A stretch of 64,000 bases of DNA from Aquatica leii (Eukaryota; Arthropoda; Insecta; Coleoptera; Lampyridae). Below the pieces are notes generated by a model. It was not told where the DNA came from. It searched no databases and saw only the letters and a list, made by a program, of their open reading frames with translations. The stretch spans positions 228,430,532 to 228,494,531 of the forward strand of contig CM069432.1 of NCBI GenBank assembly GCA_035610365.1. Reading direction: 5' to 3'. Shown here one piece after another: positions 34,901 to 46,900 of this stretch; the first letter of the stretch is position 1; every line of letters begins with the position of its first letter. A program made the translations under genes and the position numbers.

Positions 34901-37900
34901 AGGCTGGAGATTTAAAACTTTTTAGTATATTTATAGTTATTTTATATTTCAACTAGACACCCCCCCTCTTTACTGAAATCCTGGCTACGTCATTGCAGAC
35001 AGACATTAACTAAAAGTGTAAATTCTGCATTTTTATTTTGTTTTATCAGTTTTTTTACTTTTTCTATTTTTTAGTAAATCTGGTCAAAAAAAGGTCAACA
35101 AAGAAAAAATAAAAATACACAATATAAAATCAATAAGAGTATGCTCCGAAGAAGAAGCAATGATGTTGTTACTTGTAGGAGACTCAAATAGGTATGGGTA
35201 ATATAATACCGCTGATTTTTTCATCACATTCGCATTTACAGAATGACAGTCGAAACCTCACGAAACCTAAATTCGTCTCGATCCCATTGCATATTTACGA
35301 TACACATTATTTCAAAGATTGCGGAGTGTGGAAAAATACTTAATTCTAAATTAAGTTTAATCGACTTAGCTGGGTAAGAAGTTTTAAAAACAAATTTTTC
35401 AGTATTACGACAAACCAAAAAATAAATACAATAGTTACCTGCATACATTCAGAAATAGATTTTAACATCAAATTAATAAAAAGATACTAAACAAAATGAC
35501 AAAAGTTACATAAAAAGTAAATTGAGCATTTAAAAAATTACGTTCATTTTCATCATCCACTCTGATTCTTTAAGTTTAACCATAAAGCAAAAGATAAAAA
35601 ATATAAAGAATAATTCTCCTTGTCTCAAACTCTGATTGACATTGTTTTAAACTCCTTGAGGCACATCTATTGACGATAACCTTATTTTCTAAAACCTTCA
35701 TTGTTAACTTTGCCAACTGCACTAACTTTAACAGTATTTATAAATTGGTCATAGTAATAAATATAACTTGTAAGTAGTGGCAGGTGGTCCATAAAGGTTC
35801 TAGGGCGCAAGCGCCCCAGACGTTCATTAAAACAAAACAAAACGATAGAAATTATTATGAATTAGAATTTTTAAACATATTTATAGAATATATCTCTATT
35901 ACTGTAGAACATTAGTTTAATATCGTCGTTCGAAACAACGTAAATTAAAATTGTTTATGTTTGGGTTACAAGCCCATGCCTTATATGTAACAGAGAATTA
36001 TAAAGTTATTTTGCGTCTCCCACTACAAGATTGTCATATGCACTTTTAACGTGCGTAAGGACTCGCCCTGCTATAGTCGGCGGTTTAGTAATGATCGATC
36101 GGTGAAACGTGTTGCACGTGTTCTAAGTGAAACTGTATATTTGCCGTACGTAATTTTTGAAAAATCAAAAAAAGTATTATACGATTCATTTTTTAAATGA
36201 ATTCGTAAGACTTTCGTTAGTAGAAAAAGTTGAAATAAAATCTCTAGGAGGCTTACTTCAAATTTGAAACTAAATCAAGCAAATAAAACTGCAAAACGTA
36301 ATTTTACACGGCATTTTTCTAGTGCAGTTTATAATTTAAAAAATTTTACAAAACAAAGAACCGACTTCAAAAAATGCACTAAAAGGTAAAAAATAATTTT
36401 ATTACATTAAATACAGCGTATTTATCTCTCGCTGACATTGGTTCTTCGAGGCGGATATAAACCAACGACCTATGGAGAGATGTAACTGTTTTAAATTTGT
36501 TCCATAATTTAAGCGATAAAGTTTCATATGGTTTTTTGAGTGGTTCAACTACAATTCTTCAAATTACACTAAGGTCCATCAACGGTCCAAAAAAAAAACA
36601 TTTTTAACAGCTTTACAACCTGTTAAAATTTTTACAACTAAGTGGAACAACTATAGCCAAAGAATGCAAAGAAGAAGAACACAAAGCATACAACGAAGTG
36701 GAACAGCTACAGCCAAAGAACACAACAAAGTGGAAGAACTATAGCCTTAAAGAATACAACGAAGTCGAACAACTACAACTAAAGAAAACGACGAAGTAGA
36801 AGAACAAGAGCCCAACAAAACCACGTAGTGTTCCAACTACAACGTAAAAATACAACAAAGTTTAACAACAACAAGCTGTTAATATTTTTACAACAAAGTG
36901 AAACAGCTACAGCCGAAGAATGTAAAGAAGAGAGTTTGGTAATTGTTTTAAACTTTTAAACTTGCTCCAATTACTTCTAGTATGCTATTGTACTTTCTCT
37001 TGGCAGAGTGAAAACATGTTTTAATAAAATCCGTAGAAGTGACTAGAATATAAAAAAGAAAAACAAGAAACACTAATTATATTTGTCATCAATTTACATT
37101 TTCGTATTTCGTGAAATTTACAAAAAACGACAATTTTCGATTCGCTGGAGCTGTTCGAGTCACAACGTTTGATGCTGGTAACTTGATCACATCTATTAAT
37201 TGAACAAAAACTTGTCGATTACGTCAGCATACATAAAGTGAACTGATGTCCCCTTATGTTTCATGAATTTGACCTGGCACTCCTAAAATCTGACCTGTCA
37301 ATCCTAAACGAAACAAAATAGAACGTAATCATCTACTGTAATCACACGTTGGCAAACATTTTGTTTGTTTATTTGTTGTTTTCTATCTGATCTTCATTGT
37401 CTGTTATTTATTTAGATGAAGTAGCTAAAACCTTCTATAGAACACTATCCGAAGAAAATGCAGAATCACATTCAAACATCTTCCTCTTAACTTAATTTAC
37501 TTTAAAGCTATTCTTTTTACGGTTCATTTCTTCTTGTATAAAGTCTTCTTTAGTTCATCATCATGTTTCGTGTATCTGTAAATATTTTTGCTTTGAGAGG
37601 TTTTTTGCCGTGGATTTGTTTTCATCAAGGTGATGTTTTAGATAAAGGTCTAATCTCTTCAGGGGTCTTGTGTGTAAATCCTTGAAAAAATTCTAGTGCA
37701 TGTTAATTCAACGAAGATTTTCGAAGCTCTGGTGTGTTTAATTTAGTTAATTTAATTAATTAATTAACTAAATTAATTTAAACGTGTATCAAGTCTCCTA
37801 TCGCATCAAACCTTCACACCTCCCTTATAGACTTTAGTTTATTTGCTTCATTCTTATTCTTAACAAGTTAATGATTTCTATTACTGTTTACATCTCTGTA

Positions 37901-40900
37901 GTTTCTCATCTTTTCAATAAGATTGGAGTGTTTGGCTTATATTAGCGCATGCGGTATGCATTTGTGTTCGAAATAAGTACTCATATTTAAAATGTTTTTG
38001 AAACACCATCTTGTGGTAAAAATAGCACGTATGATAATCTAGGAAACTATAAATTAGTACGGAGGGTAGAAAAGTTGTCATTGGATTTAATTACAGCCAA
38101 AGTTAATGATCTATTGACAAGTGAGACTGTCAAAGTCCCAACTATAAAATAGGTTAGGAACAATGTCAGTATAATTGTGAAAAACAACATCAGAACTAGC
38201 GGATAGCTGTTTTGTTCTTTAGGATCTCGTCAGCGCTAAGATACACCGATGTGTTTCCACAACCATACTGACAGACAACTTTTCTACGCTTCGTACTAAT
38301 TTATAGTTTTCTATAAGTACTCATAGTTCTTATAACTTCGTCTGTGGAAAATTCAATTAGTTTCCTCTCGTTCTTGCTATTGATATCGCATTTGCTAAAA
38401 TTGCCTATAACTGGTTTGTGAATGTTTGTTTTTCTTCCCACTTTTGCGTTAAAATTGTCAATTAAAAACTTTATATTGTAATTTGGTATTTTGTTTTAAT
38501 CATGCTCTAAATCATCGTAATATACAGCCTTGGTCTCTGTCTTTTTCTTCACATTTATAATCCTTGTCTAAATTATATATATACAAACATCAAAAACTCC
38601 TTTTGGTTAATTGTTCGTACATTTACACCGAGAAAAACATGAATTAAGTAAAATAACAGTTTGTTGTAATCCTTTTTAATATTATGATTTTTTTAGTTCA
38701 GAACGTATTTGTAAGTCCAACATATCGGGGCTTACCTTAAAAGAAGCTAAATCTATCAATTTATCGTTACATTATTTGCAAGATGTTGTAAGAGTTTTGT
38801 GCCAGAAAAATGCTTATGTTCCATTTAGAAATAGTCTATTGACTTACTTGCTGAAAGATTCTTTGGGTGGTAATTGCATTACTGTGTTAATTGCAACGCT
38901 CGATTTGAACAAAAACAATTTTGAGGTAAATATATAAAACGTTTTTTATTATTAAACATTCTTACTTAATTTTATCTTAGCATTTTATCTTAAAAAATGT
39001 ATAGATATACTATTAGAAATAGTCTACTTTTAAACGTTTGTGCAAAAACAGGTTTTTAAAAATACACTTAAAAACTACACTGCCGTGTTAATTCAAATTT
39101 AATACTTAAACTCGAGAAAAATTGGCTTTTCTGGTTTTTTCCAAGGCCATCCCGGTTTTCCAAATATGGGATGTATTTATTTAATTGATGCTAATTAAAG
39201 GGTATTTGTTTTTATGTTACAAAATGACTATGAAAAATATCAAATGGAACTTCAGAACTTAAAATTTTCATTCTGTCTAGTATAAGCAACACAACTTAAA
39301 ATTGTCATTCTGTCTAGTAATAAATAACTAAGCATAAAAAAAACTAGGAAGTTTAAATGAATTTTGGGAAAATTATTACAATTAATTGTCATCAATTGAT
39401 TCTTGATTGTTATTAACTGGACTACTCCCAGAATTTCAGTTGATTCTCTAGAATTACTAGACCAAGTTTTTTCTGATTTAAGAAAAAATAATTCAATTCC
39501 ATAGTGGGCAGGAGGCCCGTCATGCGTTTAGTGACCATCTATGCTGGCGGTCAACTTCTCTTGTCAGATATGGGTTTATATCGGAATAATGGTGATAATT
39601 GTGACTGTTTATAAACCCGTCATTATGAAACGTTGATTCGTCCGTGAATAAGACAAAATTAAAAAAACGTTTTTCATTACGCAATTTTTCATTAACCCAA
39701 CGACAAAAACTGATGTCCTGTTAATGTGTAATGTGTTTACTCAGGACTGATCTATCCCGGAAAGAGTATGCCACACTCCTCCTTGAAGACACGACTCTTG
39801 CAAGAAGATTTTCAAATGCATCCCGGATAGCGTCTATCATCTATTTTTTTGTAGACGCGCAAAGCCAATAACAAGTTTCTTAAACATTCACCAAGAATAA
39901 AAACCATATCTACCAATTCGTTATTTGAAAAGCGTGTCATTTTCGATTAGATTTTAATCTTTTTGAACAAAGCAAAGAAGGTATTTTGTCAAACACAAAT
40001 AAATTGCAATTAAACTGACTTGTGTCGTCAGGGTATTTCAATTGTTATTTGCATTGCAACTTTGTTAAATGTAGGTAATATTAAAGAACAGGAGATCGCA
40101 ATTTTTTCTTCATGTTTTTGGTTTATTGAGTAAAAACACACTTTAAAAAATAATAATTAAATATTTGAAACAAATTGCGTTATCTTATGTGGTTTATTTT
40201 AATTTTAGTACAAGAATTAAGCGAACAAACAAGACAACTCAAACTAAGGTAATTGTCTTCCAAACTATTACCTATAGGTATAACATTTATTTAACAAAAA
40301 TTAACCATTCAATAAATATGATTTTTTTAGTGAATGTTAATTAGACTTAAATTGATAAAAGTCTTAGCAAACTTCACAAAAACATAAAGGTTTTCCATTT
40401 AAAAAAACTGAGTACAGTCCTGTACAGAAAAAATTGAGACACCCCGCAAAAATCAAAATATTTAATTCTTGTAAACGAAGAAAATATCTGAACAAAAAAT
40501 ATATCTAACTTTTTCTCGTCAAATTATTATAAAAGTTATTATCGAAGAAAAGAGGGCAAGTGGGCAATCCTGTATATAAATCTTACATTTAATCTAAGTA
40601 CAGAAACAATCATAATATTCTAAATGTTTATAAAAGTAGATTAAACAACAGTGTTTTTAATAATGTGATACTCTTAAAATGTTCTAGACGTTTGACGTGG
40701 TATGGAAAATGTTCTGGTAACAACAAAATTAGATATATAAAGACGTAAACATTTATTCAAGTTAGTCTAAAGATAATGCGCGTATTGTTCATATAAATAA
40801 AAGTTCATTACTAGTGGTGATTACATAAATTATTATTGAAAGTGTAATTTAACTTAGTGATATATTGAGTTATTGTTTGTTTGTTTTTTTTTAATTAGTT

Positions 40901-43900
40901 GTGCTTTGTTTTACTTATAGTAAGTTTAATAATATGTATTAATGTTTATTAAAACATATAAATTTAAGTGCTTTACATTTGTGGTCAATGTTATTTTTTA
41001 AACAAGAAATAAAATTGTATTTCTGTGTTAGTCTATAAGCTGTTTTATAAAAACAATTTTCTTGACTCAGTTCATTAAACTTTATTAGTGTATATAATTT
41101 AATATGCATCAGTTATAATAAATTTCGTCATATTTAAAATTCTGTCATATTATTGGAATTTTGAATTGACGGTTGCGGATTAACAAAGAATTTGAAAAAC
41201 GTGAGTTGGAAATTAGCAGTTGTAAGGCAGTATTACAACAACGAATTAGCAAAGATTTAGAAAAAACACTAAAAGTAGAAGAAAATTGATCCAAAACTGA
41301 AAAAAATGAAAGAGCAATTATTGTACCAAATTTTTCAGGAAATTACAAAAACAAAAATAGATGAAATACGTAGCAGTATTAGAAATAAAACTTAAAAAAC
41401 ATTTTAATACAAGCTAGTATTGAAAACCATATTAAAACTCTGATTTCGAAATGAGCAATTCAACTAGAACAAAACTGCAAAAATAATTAAACAACTTAGA
41501 ATAAACCAATTTATTTGTCACGGTTAGAATGAGATAGATATAAAAACCTTCATCTACAATAAATATACCAAATTCAAATAAAATATTGTTTTCAGAAATC
41601 TATGAAACGCATTGATGAGAAACAATTGATTAATTTTCTCCTAACGTCATCTTTGTAAAACTCTGTAAAACGATAGTTACATAAGACGGAATATTTACGT
41701 CAGCATCTAAAGACGTGTTCAAAATGTACTTCAACAAAAATTTGTTGTATCAATTTTATGTTTTTATTTACGAAAATAATAATGCGCATTTACAAACAAA
41801 ACGATCTAAACCATAAATTATAAAGAAAGAAATATCCGCTACCATTCGTGTCGTAAAAAAGAAAATAATCAATAAGAGCAGCTGCTGTAGCCTATGGCTT
41901 AGTTCACACAACTTTATACTACAGACTTAAAAAGAACTATTTAGGTGATCGTGAAAGAGATTATGGTTCAAAATATACTATGCAACAAAAAAAACCGTCT
42001 AAAATTAGTTACGGCCCAACTTACACTGATATCAGAACGTTATGTTGCAGTTACGTTAAATTAATCAAATAAATGTATCAAGAAAATTTGTAATGCATTA
42101 ATTGTGAAAGTCTAAAAAATATATTAAAGTAGATTGCAAACTCATTTGTTTGGCTAGCTTAAGTCGAAGATGGGAGTGGGTCAACTGGTTAGTACCCAAC
42201 TTCGTTTAATGAGTTGCTGCCCAGAATCACCGTTTCTTGCGTAAAAAATCCAAAAGGAACAAATAGTCTGAGCGAGAGAAACGAAATGCCCAAAACCCGC
42301 AATATTAATTGTGCGTTGAGAAATAAAACAATCAAAAGTTATAACACACTTAATTACGATTTATTCTAAACTAGTACTGCAGCACAGCTAATAGACAGAA
42401 AAGAGATACAAAAGATATCCCATCAAAGTTCCATACTAGACTAAGTATTAGTCGTTGATACACACAAATTATTAATATATAAATGCTTCACACATTGTAG
42501 TTACGCCAGTGATAACAATTAGTAGCATCTAAATGCAATATAGTTTAAATTATAAATAGTTCTTTAGCATACATCGATCAATTTTATCCCAAATTTAGAA
42601 GTAAATAACCCTAAGTTGACATACGTGCGTGAAGAAAAATCATTGACCAACAGCAATCGCTTAAAAAAATTCTGACGTAATTAACCTTTATAAAACAAAT
42701 AATATGCGCTGCATACTTTCGAATCTCCTTACAAAACGAGTTTATGGAAATATGATAGCAATTTAAGTGTTAATGACATTTATAGTAAATCAAGTGACAC
42801 AAACAAAGAACCTTAATTTACATGATATCGAACTATACTCGTAGTTTAAATGACGTAATAAAGTAACATTATCACGCAGTTCCTGACCTCGTAGCAACAA
42901 TTAACCTTTTAAATGTAGTGCACTAAACAATCCCAATTTGATTAACATATATCGAGTAATTAGTAATCCCCAGTTGTGGAACGTCAACAACTAGAGCAAC
43001 ATAAGGGTAACAGAAAAGAACTCACTTATATCTCCGTTAAAAAAGCACCATGAAAAATTAATCTCTAACGACGCTGCATCAAAAATAGATTTGACTAGTG
43101 TTATCTTCAAACCACTAACTAGCACCACAATGTGACAAATGATACATAAGCATTTTGATCAGAATACACAGGCAAAGCAGATTACGCCGAATTCAAATGT
43201 ACTTAACAAACGATATCTAATTTAAAAGAATCTGTTATGTTCCAATGGGGGAGGTGGAGAAAAAAAGAAAGAAAGAACAAATTACTTAAATTAATTACCA
43301 AGATGTTGTTGCTTACCTTTCGGCTAGCCTCACCGTAGATGGTCGTCGGGTAAAAGAAAATCGCAAGACACAAAGTTTTCTTTAGGTAAGCTAAATGCCC
43401 AAGTGCGCCACCTCTTCTCGAATTTTTGTCGAAGATAAACAGTCTAGGTAGGAGAAAAGGAGATCCTAAACCCGAGGTCCCCCAAAAGAAATATAGTACA
43501 AATCAACAATAACCATTTATTGAGTATAATTATTAATAGCCCATTCCGGAACGGAAAGAGCCATTCGACGGTTACGCCACTGGTATAATCAGAAAATAAA
43601 TTACCTTACATAACACCACAAAAATTGTAACATACAAGATTAAATCAGGTCCCAAAAATAGACTCTGGGAGCCAAAAAAAAGTAAAGCGCTAATATTTAA
43701 AATGTATCTCCGCGGCTACCGTAACCCGTAGCAAAATTTATCCGCGTTAAAGCAACGTAACACCGCCCGTGGTCCTTGACGTCAAGTTCATCACGACCGG
43801 TAGTAAAAGTATCATTAAATTAGTTTACGACAGAAACGGTTATAGCTCCCAAATTTCTACTCTTGACAATGGGAAATTTATTTTACATTAACAACCATAA

Positions 43901-46900
43901 AAAGTGTAGGTTACGTTAAATAATCATTATAGATCAACATTAAGGCGTCTGTTAAACATCGTAATTAACCCTCTTTAAATTATAAAAAAATTGACGTTAG
44001 TTATTCTTAATCATAATTATTCAGGTTCCAAAAGTTCGTTAAATATTTCAATTAAAATAGAAATAATTGTAGTCGAATAGGCGTACCTGATGTACAAAGA
44101 TAAAGTTCGAAACACGAAAGCATTTACATTCAAAGTCCGCACTGTTTTCACTTAAATTGAAACGCCGCGTATGTAGCGAGAGCAGCAGTCCTGACCCCGA
44201 AGCGCGTGGACGAAATGAGCCGAAGTCTAGTGGTCCCTCGCGGTTCCAAATTTAATGATCTTATAAATACCTCGTTACTTCATTCCCCCAACCTGTAACA
44301 CAGCGCCAGCGATCCACTGGGATCCTTTTACTCTGCGATTACGACTACGATTACCGCATTAGTTCAGCGATTCCAAAAGCACGCAGTCCAACATCTTCGA
44401 CAGAGCTCGGAAGAAAACTCCAACAGACATTTAGAAACCCAAAAGTAAGAAGGACGAAAAGACGAAAGAGCTAAAATAGCGAATATTAGTTGATACGCCT
44501 CCATTTTCTTAACCACGTGCGAAATACTAACCTACTTTATGAGTTTTGCAGCAAAATACATCGATCTTTTATTGTATGCATCGAACGTTTAATCGGATTT
44601 ATTGTTGATTGCTAAAATAAAACGTCGTTATAGTAGATATTAATCGATGAAAGAGAAACCTCATGTTTCTTACCCAACCGACTTTTCCACGTTCCTAACA
44701 CCGCAAAACCACTACATCAAGTGAAGTTTGTAGATGGCCGACTACTCTCGAGCGCCCTCTGCGAGAGTGACTTGAAAATCACGACTCGAGGTCGAGTATT
44801 TTCCGTTTTTAAGGTAAGTTGCCTAACTATCAGGCGGATTTTCGCTCAATTTCGAATTTACACGTTACAAATCTTAAACCCATTCTACAAAAGCGGTTCC
44901 AGGAATTAATTTCTGCATAATTACCAAATTTAAATTCTTTGGGTGGAAATGCTCTTTGCCCAGTTTTTTTTAATATAAATGTGAAGACTGATTTATTGAC
45001 CAATCAAAATTATTTAACTTTAGAAATGGTAACGCCCTTACCAAAAGCAGCTCCACGTAAGAAAAATTTATAAACAAAATCCAGAAAAAGGAAACCAAAG
45101 ATTGTAACTGAAATGGCATAGAAAAATAAAACTGAAGGAAAAACTTTAATACGTTTAGTAAAGAAAAAAAAAGAAACTGGAGAGGTGAAAACGTAAGTAA
45201 AAAACAAACCAAAGGAAAAAGAAGAATGAATCATGTTTGGAGGATTGCAATTACTTAATTCATGACGAATTAGATGATGTAAAAGAGTTGTTTGAAAAAT
45301 CGATGTAGATGTAGAAGGAAATTCAGAAGCTAGAAACAAAAGACTATATGCATTTTACTTAGATTTATTAGAAAAACGTTAGACATTTTGTAGTACAAGT
45401 ATTATATAGAGTTAAAGAAGATCAATGCAAACTGAATTATTTGAAGGTGGTAACAGAACAAAAAGTCTTAGATTCCAGAGTAACATGGTCTAAGCTCAGA
45501 AAACTTTCTTATTTTGATATTTTATTATTTTGAATTACAAATTTTATGAAATGTATTAACTAAAATTAATAATTGTTTTAGTAAAAAAAATATATATACA
45601 CCAGAGCTGATAATATTATTACAGCGCCTTTTGATATAACCTCGTTGCAGATGCTACAATAGTGTACATTTCTGTACGTTAAAAATAGTATATTATACAC
45701 CAAGATTGAGAAGTCTATTATTATAACCTAAGCGACAGATTATGTCGCGACAGACGAAGAATGTAGTGGTTAACTTCTTAAAAATTACGTAAACGAATTT
45801 TTGAAATCAATCTTTATTAGTACGTTAATATTTATTTGTACAATTGATTAATTCTATGTTTGTTGCTAAAATGACTTTTTATATTTATATTAGTTATTAT
45901 AATTAAAAATATCTACACAAATTTCAGGAAACTATATCCACATGTAAATTTTCTCACAACGTTGGTCAAGTGTTTATTGAAACAGGAATTAATAAAAGCT
46001 CACCTGCAGAAGAAATTCGTTATTTAAAAAATATTATTGAGGATTTACGAAATGAATTAAATCGCATTGCTACTTTTAAGGTATTAAATTAGTTAAGTTC
46101 TATAAATTCTTCTTTTTCATTCCTTTTAATCTATTGGAAACTAATGCAATGATCAAATAGTTGCTGCAATAAAGTTGAATGTCATTTTAGCAAGTTGGGT
46201 CGTTAACTAAAGAAGAAATAGAACAATGCAAAATGTTGATACAAAACTATCTGAAGAATCCAAACGACGAATTACAAATAAGAGATTTGGACATGCGTGA
46301 AATAAGATATTGTTTTAAGTATTTTAAACAACTTCTAAAAAAACAAGAAAATGAAAACTTGAAAATACAAAAACAAAATAAAAACCACATCACAACCGTA
46401 AAGGAATATAAAGACATTGTAAAACATCAACAAAAACAAATTGGTATTTTCTATTTAATTAGACAACTTTATTTTGATAAAATTTTATTTTTTAGATCTA
46501 GTGCACAACGAAATATCATTGATTAAGCCTCTTAAGACAAATGTGCCAATTACAATTGTTAATAATGATAATTTAAAAACGTCGACTAAGTCACTACTAA
46601 AACATTTTTTAAAAACATCAGAAAACGAAATGGGATTTAACTACTACATTAATGCTGCAGACGAAATTGTTAAACAAGCTAAAGATTTGACGTCAGTTGT
46701 TGAACAGTGTCAAAAAAATATATCAAATGCAAAAGAACATTTACAGGATGACACGATAAACCCAAAAAAAGTTATTGAAAAAATATTATCAGAACAAAAC
46801 ATTTATAAAGCGTCACTACTAGAACTTGAAAAATTGAAATTTGAAACAGAACATTTAAAAACTAATTTAAGTTCCACGGTGAAAGAAATCACAACTAGTT

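Noticed and set aside
45010-45339. 109-codon - strand frame rich in Ser/Phe
   Set aside because: Antisense to the Lys-rich Tigger linker on the + strand, which has recognisable homology.
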